Below, piece by piece: positions 40,297 to 47,945 of a DNA stretch of 64,000 nt. The notes beneath the pieces are model-generated. The model did not search any database. It saw only the letters and a program-made list of their open reading frames with translations, and was not told the origin of the DNA. The stretch covers positions 1,898,501 through 1,962,500 of the forward strand of contig NZ_AZUR01000001.1 of NCBI RefSeq assembly GCF_000527175.1, written 5' to 3'. The position numbers and the translations under genes are program-made. The first letter of the stretch is position 1; each line of letters opens with the position of its first letter. Source of the stretch: Pseudogulbenkiania sp. MAI-1. Its GTDB lineage: Bacteria; Pseudomonadota; Gammaproteobacteria; Burkholderiales; Chromobacteriaceae.

Positions 40297-40735
40297 ATCG
40301 TCTTACACCAAGATGCACCGGGCGCGAACCGGTGAGCACTCCAAGCTCCCTGGCCACCGATGACCGGTGGCACTGCTTGGGGTCGCGCTCGTAGCACATC
40401 AGGGCGATGTTCCCGTTAATCTCGGATGACAATTGAATCATAATATCCTGTTGTGATACTAGATATGCATCAAAGTCTTTGAAATATTGCACCCAGTCCC
40501 CTGTTGCCTTGAGGTTGTTTCGTACATCCTTGGGCGCGCCCAGGGCGCGGATATGGCGGTATTCAAGGCCGGCGCATGTCACCAGCATGGACAGGGCGGT
40601 TTTAGAAAAGCCGGCTTTACGCGACAATGGCATCTCACGGATGTCCAGCAGCACATCCACCTCGGCTTCTTTGAGGGTCTCGATGAAGTCGCCCACATTG
40701 GCGCCTTCGTACCCGATAGTGAAAATCTTTTTCAT
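40238..40735 (-). CDS. DUF488 family protein
   Basis: A 165-residue DUF488 protein. The family core is plain: FTIGYEG at the N-terminus, LLDIREMPLSRKAGFSK in the middle, and CYERDPKQCHR near the C-terminus, whose two Cys and His are the family's conserved residues. The biochemical function of DUF488 is not settled. The ATG at 40735 follows CAGGAG and fits the family N-terminus; the frame extends to 40798. A phage-type palindrome lies upstream at 40823. Confidence 0.8.
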   Translation of the reverse strand: MKKIFTIGYEGANVGDFIETLKEAEVDVLLDIREMPLSRKAGFSKTALSMLVTCAGLEYRHIRALGAPKDVRNNLKATGDWVQYFKDFDAYLVSQQDIMIQLSSEINGNIALMCYERDPKQCHRSSVARELGVLTGSRPVHLGVRRYAQSDKTQNLHLGQGASPA

Positions 40736-40822
40736 TCTTCGCAAACTCCTGGCCGCAGTGTACCTTAAGCGACTGGCTCGGAGTAATCGATTTGTCATCC
40801 TGACAATCGAAATTTAGCATAA

Positions 40823-40837
40823 AACACGAGTCGTGTT
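40823..40837. promoter_or_regulatory. Palindromic operator-like site between DUF488 and the Rha remnant
   Basis: AACACGAGTCGTGTT is a 15-bp palindrome with half-sites AACAC/GTGTT and a 5-base spacer. The same half-sites and spacing occur in the repressor/cro gap at 44548-44562. It lies 88 bases upstream of the DUF488 start and 21 bases before the Rha remnant. Confidence 0.55.
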
Positions 40838-40857
40838 ATTCAATGGTGCGGTAGGGC

Positions 40858-41193
40858 ATGCTTGAGCTTTTCTGGGACGTCCGCCGCAAGACTCTGGATA
40901 GCAAGCAAATCACCCGCGACGGCTTCATGCTGCTGGCGATGGGGTTCACCGGCAAGTAGGCGCTACTGTGGAAGCTCCGCTACATCGAGGCGTACAACGC
41001 GATGGAGGCCCAACTGCACGGGGATGGCTCGTTGCCGCTCGGGCATGTAGCGATCAGCAAGGCCCGTCTCGAACAACTTCGGCTGTACCTGCTGGATTGG
41101 AAGGCGTACCGCCTGCATAGCCTGCTCAGTGTGTTGGGCGCGCCGGAGGGAGCGACGCTTTACACCTGCGCTCACGTGCTGGCGTTGGTCTGA
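40858..41193 (+). pseudogene. Phage regulatory protein Rha, remnant with in-frame amber stop
   Basis: Codons 17-45 read QITRDGFMLLAMGFTGK-stop-ALLWKLRYIEAYNAME, the signature of phage Rha/antirepressor proteins. A TAG at 40957-40959 stands where family members have a Lys or Arg codon (one-base change from AAG). The N-terminal part of the family is also missing, since homology begins only just before codon 1. The rest of the frame continues to a normal stop. It is a decayed prophage gene. Confidence 0.7.
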
Positions 41194-41213
41194 GGTATGG
41201 CGACGGATACACC

Positions 41214-43123
41214 CGAGTTCGACAGTAAAAATCGTAAGTTATTGATTCTTCTATGGGTAAGCTTGAAACGCTACCCTACAGAAGGGGCAACTGCTTGCTG
41301 GCAGTCGGCTTTTTGACCCGCAAGGCGGACAGGATGTCGGTTTGTTCCTGGCTGATCGATGAGATCCCCGAGATCGGTTGGGTGTTATTCAAGGTCACGC
41401 GGTGATGCTGAATCCGCCGTAACAGCGACAGCGCCCGTTCGGGCGACAGGCCGCTTTGGCTGGCGGCAAGGCGCTGGCGCATCACCCGATACAGGATCAA
41501 CGCCATGAAGCAGATCGTGGCGTGGGCACGGATGCGCTCCGGCAAGCGGTGATAGACCGGCCCAATCTCGATTTCCGACTTGAGCACGCGAAAGCCGCGT
41601 TCGATGTCGGCCAGCGACTTGTAGCGCTCGATCACCTGCCCGGGCGTCAGATCGGCGGTGTTGGTGACCAACAGCAGCTTGCCATCCATCAGCCTCGCAT
41701 GAGCGAGCGCCTGTTCGTCGATGCTGTAATTGAACAGTTCGCTCTTGAGGTCAACCCGGATGATGCGCGCCAGATGCGCTTCGCACACCTCGTGGTAGAA
41801 CCGGGCACGCGCGCCACCGTCGGATAGTTTGCGCCCGCGACGGCGCTGGCCGGCGTCCTGCGCGTCGAGCTTACCGGTCCATTCAGCGGCTTTGCGCTCC
41901 AACTCGGCGATCGTACGGTCACGCTGGGAGCCTTGGTCGGCGGCCGTTTCCGGGTTATGCGCAACGATCAGGCGCAGCCCATCCCACTTGAGTTCGCCGG
42001 CCACTTCTTGGCTGGCGTTCTGACAGTGCGCCTGTTGAAACGGCGCCAGCAGTTCGGCGAATTCGCTGTAGCGCCGTCCCGGCACCGCCAGGATGAACTC
42101 GAGCGGCTTGCCGCTGGGCAACGTGATCGCCTGCAATTCGGTCAGGTTGTCAGTGGACAGCAGCCCACGGTCAGCCACCGCGATCACGCGCCGGATCGGG
42201 AAGCGCTGGATCACCTTCTCGATGGTTGGCTTGAGCGTGGTGACTTCGGCGGTATTACCGTCGAACACTTCGTGGTAAAGCGGGATGCCATCGGCGGTCT
42301 GCACCACACCGAGCATGAACTGGCGGGCGATCAGCCCTTCCTTGGCCATGCCAAACTGGCGCACGTCGCCATCCTGCTGCGACAGGCCTTCGGCACGGAT
42401 CGTGGTCATGTCGTAGAACACCACGGCCAGCTCCTGATCGAGCAACGGGCGTAGCAACGCAGACACGACCTGGTCGACCGCGTCTTGATGCTCGATCAAC
42501 GCATCCATTGCGCGCAGCAGGTGCTGGTGCTCGATCTCTTCGGCGACGATGCCAGGCAGGCTGACGGTCTCCAGCCAGCGCAGCACGCCGAGTTTGGAGT
42601 CGGGATCGCACAGCCGGTTGAGCACCATCACCCGCAGCAGTGCTTCGACGTCGATGCTGTGGCGGGTGCGGCGGAAGGCTTGGCGTAGTTGACTAAAGCC
42701 CAGTTCCTCCCAGAGCTCGGTCAGCGCCCAAACGTCACCCAGTGCACGGGCCGATTCGAAGGTCGGTGCGACATGGTCAGGTACGGAACGGCCGGTCAGG
42801 CGCAGCAAGCCTGAAATGACGGATTCAAGCTCCGAGCCGATCTGGTCGAGCCGTCCGAGGGTGGCGACGGTGCGCTTTTTGACGCGCCCATCTTCATCCC
42901 GATAGGACTCGACCAGTTGAACGTAACGGCGGCTGCCGGACTTGGTGACTTTGACGAACATGCCGCCACTGTAACATGCATGAATACACTGTCAAATATG
43001 GCAGCTCTAGCCAATAACGTGCCACCACAAGAGTTTTGGTGAAACCAGCGCTGAAACCCGCATGGTTATTAGATATGAGGAGTCAAAATAGGCCGATTTT
43101 GGGCGCGAACTGTCGAACTCGGG
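41214..43123. mobile_element. IS1634-type insertion sequence, complete
   Basis: The 1910-bp element has 15-bp perfect terminal inverted repeats (CCCGAGTTCGACAGT at 41214-41228; complement at 43109-43123). It is flanked by a 6-bp direct repeat GATACA (41208-41213 and 43124-43129), the expected target duplication. It carries one transposase gene and is inserted just after the Rha remnant. Confidence 0.88.
41276..42961 (-). CDS. IS1634-family (IS4 superfamily) transposase
   Basis: The 561-residue DDE transposase appears intact. Catalytic-region motifs are visible: FYDMTTIRAEG (Asp), VADRGLLSTDN (Asp), and the Y-(2)-R/K-containing YKSLADIERGFRVLKS with the catalytic Glu. The large insertion between the second Asp and the Glu is typical of the family. 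Start and stop lie well within the inverted repeats. A full frame with intact ends suggests recent or current mobility. Confidence 0.92.
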   Translation of the reverse strand: MFVKVTKSGSRRYVQLVESYRDEDGRVKKRTVATLGRLDQIGSELESVISGLLRLTGRSVPDHVAPTFESARALGDVWALTELWEELGFSQLRQAFRRTRHSIDVEALLRVMVLNRLCDPDSKLGVLRWLETVSLPGIVAEEIEHQHLLRAMDALIEHQDAVDQVVSALLRPLLDQELAVVFYDMTTIRAEGLSQQDGDVRQFGMAKEGLIARQFMLGVVQTADGIPLYHEVFDGNTAEVTTLKPTIEKVIQRFPIRRVIAVADRGLLSTDNLTELQAITLPSGKPLEFILAVPGRRYSEFAELLAPFQQAHCQNASQEVAGELKWDGLRLIVAHNPETAADQGSQRDRTIAELERKAAEWTGKLDAQDAGQRRRGRKLSDGGARARFYHEVCEAHLARIIRVDLKSELFNYSIDEQALAHARLMDGKLLLVTNTADLTPGQVIERYKSLADIERGFRVLKSEIEIGPVYHRLPERIRAHATICFMALILYRVMRQRLAASQSGLSPERALSLLRRIQHHRVTLNNTQPISGISSISQEQTDILSALRVKKPTASKQLPLL

Positions 43124-43240
43124 GATACATGGTTGTCGAATGGCCAGACACTTACTGCGCTATTGTCAGTGCCGTGTAAAGCGCGGAAAAATCGCTGTTT
43201 TGTGATGAACCACATCTCCGGAAGAACTGGACGATGGCAA

Positions 43241-43333
43241 CCCGAGTTCGGCAGTTCGCGTTCAAAATCGGTCTATTTTGACCCCTCATATCTAATAACC
43301 ATGCTGGTTCCAGCGTGGCTCTCACCAAAACTC
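43241..43333. repeat. Relic end of a second IS1634-type element, inverted
   Basis: These 93 bases are a diverged inverted copy of the right end of the intact element (43031-43123): CCCGAGTTCGGCAGT, then AAAATCGGTCTATTTTGA and CTCATATCTAATAACCATG, ending at CACCAAAACTC. Mismatches are scattered, so it is an older related element. The 117 bases between the two ends hold no gene. Confidence 0.75.
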
Positions 43334-43466
43334 GTGCAATGGCATGCTGCATGAAAAAGGCACTTATGTTGACTGTTGGCACAGCTCAGATAGTATGGGG
43401 TGAAGCTTTTTTTTATAAAGCGTGCATGCTATATGCATTAATTCTCAAAAATACCTTTCCTAGCCT

Positions 43467-43503
43467 CTTCTGTAGTGGAGTGTTTTAAACTTCACCACAG
43501 AAG
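43467..43503 (-). terminator. Hairpin downstream of the 44-residue ORF
   Basis: CTTCTGTAGTGGAGT (43467-43481) pairs with ACTTCACCACAGAAG (43489-43503), 13 of 15 positions, with a 7-base loop. It begins 18 bases after the small ORF's stop; a T-run (ATTTTTG) occurs only some distance beyond, so terminator function is tentative. Confidence 0.45.
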
Positions 43504-43521
43504 AATCAATGACTTACGCGT

Positions 43522-43656
43522 TTACGGTACAATTTCTAAGTTTTCAAAGTAGCCATTGCTAATGCTGAAAACAAAGACATGATCATCTTCAAGGTCGTCG
43601 ATTAAACAAAATCCATAACGTTCGTAAATGGCTTGAATTTTTTCTTTGGTATTCAT
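43522..43656 (-). CDS. Small ORF, 44 residues, unknown
   Basis: The frame encodes a well-composed acidic and aromatic peptide (starts MNTKEKIQAIYERYGF; contains IDDLEDDHVFVFS) in a clearly AT-rich stretch unlike the neighbourhood. A palindrome lies 19 bases upstream and a hairpin 18 bases downstream, which together look like a self-contained transcription unit. No good Shine-Dalgarno is seen. It could also be the N-terminal stub of a longer lost gene. No family was recognised. Confidence 0.4.
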   Translation of the reverse strand: MNTKEKIQAIYERYGFCLIDDLEDDHVFVFSISNGYFENLEIVP

Positions 43657-43674
43657 GGCTATTTGCCCGTTTTA

Positions 43675-43691
43675 ATTGACTCTTAGTCAAT
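43675..43691. promoter_or_regulatory. Palindrome upstream of the 44-residue ORF
   Basis: ATTGACT-CTT-AGTCAAT, 7-base perfect arms with a 3-base centre, is placed 19 bases before the ATG at 43656. Position and symmetry suggest a repressor site. Confidence 0.45.
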
Positions 43692-43833
43692 AATCCCGCT
43701 TTTGGTGCGTTAATCTATGTTGCAGGCGATCTATTTTAGGAGTTGGTGTTAGAGAACAGCTGGCCGTTAAGCTGCCCCTTCCAAATTCTATCTTTCCCTT
43801 ATGGGGGTTAGCTTGCTATATAGCACAGGGACC

Positions 43834-44532
43834 TTATCCGCCCCTCCACACCATCCACCCAAATACCCTTACCAGCTCCGCCCGCTCCGGCGCTGCCTCG
43901 ATATCCCGATACCTTTGGTTGTCCGACTGCAGCATCAGCCCGCCACCGGGAACCTTGAACAGCCGCTTGATGTACCACTCGTCGTCGAAGCAGACGGCGT
44001 AGACCTGGCCGTCTTTGGGTTGTGTGTCCTCGATGTTGACCATCACGGTGTCGCCGTCCATCAGGTACGGCTCCATGCTGTCGCCCTTCTCGTAGAGGGC
44101 CTTGAGGTTGTCCGGGTTGAAGCCCTTGGCCTGCATGTAACGGGCGCGGAAGGCGAGGGGGTCTTTTTCGTGCACCACCCAGGCGATGGAACTGCAGCCG
44201 GTCGAGAGGTTGAGGTCGTAGCGCTGGATGAAAACGTAGCCGTCTTCCGCTAGTTCTTCCTGATCGTCCCACTGCACCACGCGCCCCATGGGGGAGGCTG
44301 CGCTGCCGTCGTTGCCGAACATCAGTTCGCTCAATGTCATGCCGAACGCCTTGGCGATGAGCTCCAGATTGGCCAGCTTGGGCTCGCGGGTTTCCTGTTC
44401 GTAGTTGTCGCTGCGGCTTTGTGCCCCCCCGCAGCGTTTGGTAAGTTCGACTTGGCTGAGGTGCGGCTCTTCTCGCAGGGCTTTGATGTGTTTGCCTAGC
44501 GTCAGCATTGGCTGCTTTTCCATGGTGGCCAT
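43834..44532 (-). CDS. Phage-type repressor: XRE helix-turn-helix plus S24 peptidase domain
   Basis: The 232-residue CI/LexA-like protein has an N-terminal XRE domain (about residues 12-72) and a C-terminal S24 domain with the catalytic Ser152 (GDSMEPYL) and Lys189 (EWYIKRLF). Such repressors keep prophage promoters off and self-cleave when RecA is activated. It is divergent from a small Cro-like gene across a 50-base gap containing a palindrome. ATGs at codons 1, 4 and 9 are all possible starts. Confidence 0.88.
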   Translation of the reverse strand: MATMEKQPMLTLGKHIKALREEPHLSQVELTKRCGGAQSRSDNYEQETREPKLANLELIAKAFGMTLSELMFGNDGSAASPMGRVVQWDDQEELAEDGYVFIQRYDLNLSTGCSSIAWVVHEKDPLAFRARYMQAKGFNPDNLKALYEKGDSMEPYLMDGDTVMVNIEDTQPKDGQVYAVCFDDEWYIKRLFKVPGGGLMLQSDNQRYRDIEAAPERAELVRVFGWMVWRGG

Positions 44533-44547
44533 TTATCCCGTTAGGAT

Positions 44548-44562
44548 AACACTTTATGTGTT
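44548..44562. promoter_or_regulatory. Operator in the repressor/cro intergenic gap
   Basis: AACACTTTATGTGTT: half-sites AACAC/GTGTT separated by 5 bases, with further imperfect symmetry outward (ATAACAC...GTGTTGTTAT). It lies between the divergent repressor and cro-like genes, where an autoregulatory operator is expected. Confidence 0.65.
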
Positions 44563-44582
44563 GTTATGAATCCATTTGGCGT

Positions 44583-44840
44583 ATGAATACCGAGCGGATG
44601 CTCAAAGTGCTTGCTGACGAGGGTGGACGGGCCGTGGTGTTGCAGGTCTGTCAGGTGTCTGCCGCTGCCGTGGGCAACTGGGTCTTGTGTGAGCGCATAG
44701 CGGTAGAGCATTGCCCGACGCTGAAACGGCTAACTGCTGGTCGTTGGCGCTACGAGGAGATGTGCCCGGAGGTGGGCTGGGCTATCTGTGTGGCATGGCG
44801 GTTCAGGGTGGGCTTGCCCGATCAAGCCGCGCCGGAATGA
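44583..44840 (+). CDS. Cro/YdaS-like small DNA-binding protein
   Basis: The 85-residue product contains a short helix-turn-helix resembling YdaS/Cro (VCQVSAAAVGNWV then IAVEHCPTLKRLTAGRWRYEEMCPE). These proteins oppose the CI-type repressor. The ATG at 44583 is chosen because an earlier one at 44556 would lie inside the operator. Codons are not visibly decayed. The next 212 bases (to 45052) hold no gene, only low-complexity GC-rich sequence. Confidence 0.7.
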   Translation: MNTERMLKVLADEGGRAVVLQVCQVSAAAVGNWVLCERIAVEHCPTLKRLTAGRWRYEEMCPEVGWAICVAWRFRVGLPDQAAPE

Positions 44841-45052
44841 GTGGATTCGGTTTGTTTTGCCCGGCCTTGTGCTCGGTGAAGGGTGCGAGGCCAAGGCTCG
44901 CACGGAGTGCTCACCTTCCCTCTGGGAGAAGGCTGGAGGAGGGCGGTTGATGCTGGCATGGGTGCCCATTCGATTCGCGAATTCTCCCCCGTCAATCGAG
45001 GGGGCAGCCGTTGGGCCTCGCTTGGCTCAGCCCAACCTGCTGACTTGAAGGC

Positions 45053-45397
45053 TCAGGCGAAGACGAAGTACTTGCGCACCGTCTCCACCACTTCCCAGGT
45101 GCCCTTCATGCCGGGTTCGATCACGAACACATCGCCGGCCTTCAGGTGCACCGGCTCCTCGCCTTCCGGCGTGATGATGCAGTAGCCGTCGAGGAAGTGG
45201 CAGTATTCCCATTTCTCGTAGTTCACCTCGAACTTGCCCGGGGTGCAGATCCAGGTGCCCATGATCTTGCTGCCGTCCTTGGAAAGGTAGGCGTTGAGGT
45301 TCACGGTGTGCGGGTCGCCGCCGATGCGCTTCCACTTGGTGGCGTCAACGACCGGAGTGGGGCAGGTTTCGCGCAAGACGGTGATGAAATCGGACAT
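45053..45397 (-). CDS. Cupin-domain protein (cupin_3/DUF861 type)
   Basis: A 114-residue single-domain cupin. Two conserved cupin motifs are present: GTWICTPGKFEVNYEKWEYCHFLDG in short form (KWEYCHFLDGY) and GDVFVIEPGMKGTWEV. The family includes EutQ-like and ureidoglycine-linked proteins, and most members have no assigned reaction. The ATG at 45397 matches the normal family start. It stands alone. Confidence 0.8.
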   Translation of the reverse strand: MSDFITVLRETCPTPVVDATKWKRIGGDPHTVNLNAYLSKDGSKIMGTWICTPGKFEVNYEKWEYCHFLDGYCIITPEGEEPVHLKAGDVFVIEPGMKGTWEVVETVRKYFVFA

Positions 45398-45544
45398 GTC
45401 AGCTCCAAACGATCTGATGAAAGGTCCATCACCATAGCTCCAATGCCATGCGGGGAGTGCTCTGGTTTCGACCACGAGATGCCTGTAAACGCATCGGTAG
45501 AAAGGCCGTAACGCGCAACACCCCCTCGCGGGGATGGGATCAGG

Positions 45545-45832
45545 TCAGGCAAGCCGAGACTTTGCCTTTTCGTAGGCTTCGCTTTTGTCTCGTCTACCGA
45601 CAGCCAGCACGATGATGGTGATACGTTCGTCTTCCACTTGGTAGATCAGCCGGTAGCCCGACTGCCGCAGTTTGATCTTGTAGCAGTCAGGCATATTGTG
45701 CAGCTTGGCCGTCGGGATGCGAGGGTTGGCAAGGCGTTCGGCCAGTTTGGCCTTGAACTGTTGGCGGATGCTGTTATCCAGCTTGTCCCATTCTTTCTTG
45801 GCGGAAGCCTTGAATTCGAGCTTATAGCTCAT
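45545..45832 (-). CDS. relE: RelE-family toxin
   Basis: The 95-residue RelE/ParE-superfamily protein has the typical MSYKLEFKASAKKEWDKL opening (core EFKASAKKEWDKL), a basic central LHNMPDCYKIKLRQSGYRLIYQV and a C-terminal VGRRDKSEAY. RelE toxins cleave mRNA in the ribosomal A site. The start overlaps the antitoxin gene by 11 bases. Confidence 0.9.
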   Translation of the reverse strand: MSYKLEFKASAKKEWDKLDNSIRQQFKAKLAERLANPRIPTAKLHNMPDCYKIKLRQSGYRLIYQVEDERITIIVLAVGRRDKSEAYEKAKSRLA

Positions 45833-46067
45833 CCAGATTCACCGAAATCGATGGCTCGTTTTGGCGTTGGCGGATCAGCTCGGCGTCTTCCAGATCCTCA
45901 AGGTAATTCATCAGCCGCTCATACTGTTTGGCCGACAGCAGGTAGGCTTCCGGTCGGTTATGGTTGAGCACAGCCACCGGCGCATCACCTGCTTCACGGA
46001 GAACGCCGGCAAAATTACGCTTGAGTTCGGTGACGCTGACCGCCACGTTAGCGAGTACCAGGTCCAT
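45822..46067 (-). CDS. Phd/YefM (RelB-like) antitoxin
   Basis: The 81-residue antitoxin has a Phd/YefM-type DNA-binding N-terminus (VSVTELKRNFAGVLREAG, then APVAVLNHNRPEAYLLS) and an acidic C-terminal tail that would clasp the toxin. It precedes and overlaps the RelE gene. TTGATG repeats on the minus strand upstream (about 46120-46140) may be its operator. No gene lies between it and 46288. Confidence 0.88.
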   Translation of the reverse strand: MDLVLANVAVSVTELKRNFAGVLREAGDAPVAVLNHNRPEAYLLSAKQYERLMNYLEDLEDAELIRQRQNEPSISVNLDEL

Positions 46068-46287
46068 GATGTCGCTCCTGCGAGGTTGAAAAGCGGCAGC
46101 GCGCTTGCGCTGTGGAATTTGGCATCAAATTCAACATCAAATATATCACTTGCGCCGGAGTTGACCAAGTAGAGGGCAGAGGCAAAGTTTACGGTTATTT
46201 GCTGCGTTGCTGATCGAGCCTGTGTCTGCCTGCTACAGGTCAGGTTTGCCGGAGTCGGCCATCATGAGCCGCTCGGCGCCAGCTCCG

Positions 46288-46938
46288 TCACGCGAGGCGT
46301 GTCGCAAGGTTTAATGCGGTTTCCCGTAGGGTCTCTACGCGCAGCGGCCCATCCGGGAACGGCTGCCGTTGCCGCCGGCCGTTGACCTCGTAGTCGATGC
46401 CATAGCAGTCGAGGCCGAGCACGCGAATGCCCGGTTGTACCACGGGGAGCACTTCCTGGACGAGATCGGCCTCGGTTGCTGCCGGCAGGCGGCATAGCTC
46501 ACCCCACTCCTTTTCTTCCATCCAGCCCATGCGACCGATGCCGCCGATGAAGCGGATGCGCTGAGGTTTCAGGCGGAACAGCATGAAGTCGAGGGAGAGG
46601 AGTTGTTCTGCACCCGGCTCGTAACGCAGGTATCTCCCCAGCAGTGTCGGTATTGCTTCAATACGTTCTGCGTCGGCAACGAGGGTTGCTCGGGCGGTTG
46701 CCTGAACGTCCGTCGCCCCTGCTTGCACGACGGAGAGGCTCACCCTTGGGTCAGCGAGCAGGTTCTTGGTGTGCTCGGCCAAGGCGCTGATGCAGATGAC
46801 GGGGCTGTGGCTCTCGTCGAGGACATAGGGCACCACGGTGGCGTAGGGGTAACCCGGCAGTTGGGTGGAATGGGTGGCCAAGGTGCCGAATGTCGATTCG
46901 TGCAGAAGGGTAAGGGCGGATTCGATCGGGATTTTCAC
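46288..46938 (-). CDS. Pyridoxamine 5'-phosphate oxidase-like flavin/haem-binding protein (HugZ type)
   Basis: The 216-residue protein has a split-barrel PNPOx-like N-terminal domain (STFGTLATHSTQLPGYPYATVVPYVLD, core GTLAT and PYATVVP). A C-terminal DUF2470-like segment follows (LGLDCYGIDYEVNGRRQRQPF; core DCYGIDYE). This layout is found in HugZ/CREG-like haem-degrading or flavin-binding proteins. The actual ligand is not deducible. Confidence 0.75.
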   Translation of the reverse strand: MKIPIESALTLLHESTFGTLATHSTQLPGYPYATVVPYVLDESHSPVICISALAEHTKNLLADPRVSLSVVQAGATDVQATARATLVADAERIEAIPTLLGRYLRYEPGAEQLLSLDFMLFRLKPQRIRFIGGIGRMGWMEEKEWGELCRLPAATEADLVQEVLPVVQPGIRVLGLDCYGIDYEVNGRRQRQPFPDGPLRVETLRETALNLATRLA

Positions 46939-47020
46939 GGGGCAGGCCAGGGGTTCGAGTTGAGTATCCCCGTGAAGATAGTCATTTGCCCGCCCCGTTG
47001 CCAGGAAAGCGTGAGTCGTT

Positions 47021-47051
47021 CAAAAACAGGCCCTGTGTCGAACAGGGCCTG
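47021..47051 (-). terminator. Terminator of the SDR gene
   Basis: Stem CAGGCCCTGT with its complement, 5-base loop, followed on the minus strand by TTTTTG. It begins 7 bases after the SDR stop codon. Confidence 0.82.
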
Positions 47052-47057
47052 GTCAGA

Positions 47058-47816
47058 TTACAAGAACATCCCTCCCGAAGCTTCGATCCGCTGCGCATTG
47101 ATCCAGCGGTTGTCTTCCGACAGCAGCGAGGCGATCACGCCGCCGATGTCATCCGGCAGGCCGACGCGGCCGAGTGCGGTTTGCGAGGCGATGAAGGCGT
47201 TGATGTCGGCATTGTCGCGCACTTGGCCGCCGCCGAAGTCGGTTTCGATCGCGCCCGGCGCCACCACGTTGACCGCGATGCCGCGTGGCCCCAGTTCCTT
47301 GGCGAGGTAGCGCGTCAGCACTTCGACCGCGCCCTTCATCGCCGCGTAGGCGGCGTAGCCGGGCAGGGCGAAGCGGGTGAGGCCGGAGGAGAGGTTGACG
47401 ATGCGGCCGCCGTCGGCGATCAGCGGCAGCAGCGCCAGGGTCAGGAAGAACACGCCCTTGAGGTGGATGTTCATCAACTGGTCGAACTGTGCTTCGGTGG
47501 TTTCGGCAAACGGGGCGTGGATGCCGATGCCGGCGTTGTTGACCAGGAAGTCGAAGCGGTCGCGCTGCCAGTGGCTTTGCAGCACCGTTTGTACCTGTTC
47601 GGCGAAGGCCGCGAAGCTGGCGCTGTCGGCCGTGTCCAGCGGCAGGGCGACGGCACGCGCGCCGAGGTGCTCGATTTCGGCTACCACGCTTTCGGCTTCC
47701 GCCTGCTGGCTGCGGTAGGTGAGGATGATGTCGACGCCTTTGGCGGCCAGATGCAGGGCGGTGTTCTTGCCGAGGCCGCGGCTGCCGCCGGTGATGAGGG
47801 CGATGTGCTGGTTCAT
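47058..47816 (-). CDS. Short-chain dehydrogenase/reductase
   Basis: A 252-residue classical SDR. The cofactor-binding TGGSRGLGKN, the structural NNAGIG, and the active-site Ser (NLSSG) with the YAAMK Tyr-Lys pair are all present. Arg at the first turn (GSRG) favours NADP(H). It diverges from a LysR gene across about 130 bases, the usual arrangement for a regulator and its target. The substrate is unknown. Confidence 0.9.
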   Translation of the reverse strand: MNQHIALITGGSRGLGKNTALHLAAKGVDIILTYRSQQAEAESVVAEIEHLGARAVALPLDTADSASFAAFAEQVQTVLQSHWQRDRFDFLVNNAGIGIHAPFAETTEAQFDQLMNIHLKGVFFLTLALLPLIADGGRIVNLSSGLTRFALPGYAAYAAMKGAVEVLTRYLAKELGPRGIAVNVVAPGAIETDFGGGQVRDNADINAFIASQTALGRVGLPDDIGGVIASLLSEDNRWINAQRIEASGGMFL

Positions 47817-47945
47817 GGTGCATTCCTTCCGTTGTCGGGGTTACCCGGGGCGGTAACATGATTGAAGTGTATTGGTCGTCACGATTCAGATAAACGGCGT
47901 AAATTTGATTAGACTGTTCGTATGAAACGAATAGTGTGAGACGCC

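Noticed and set aside
43124..43240. A passenger gene between the two IS1634-type ends
   Set aside because: Only 117 bases with no credible frame or ribosome site.
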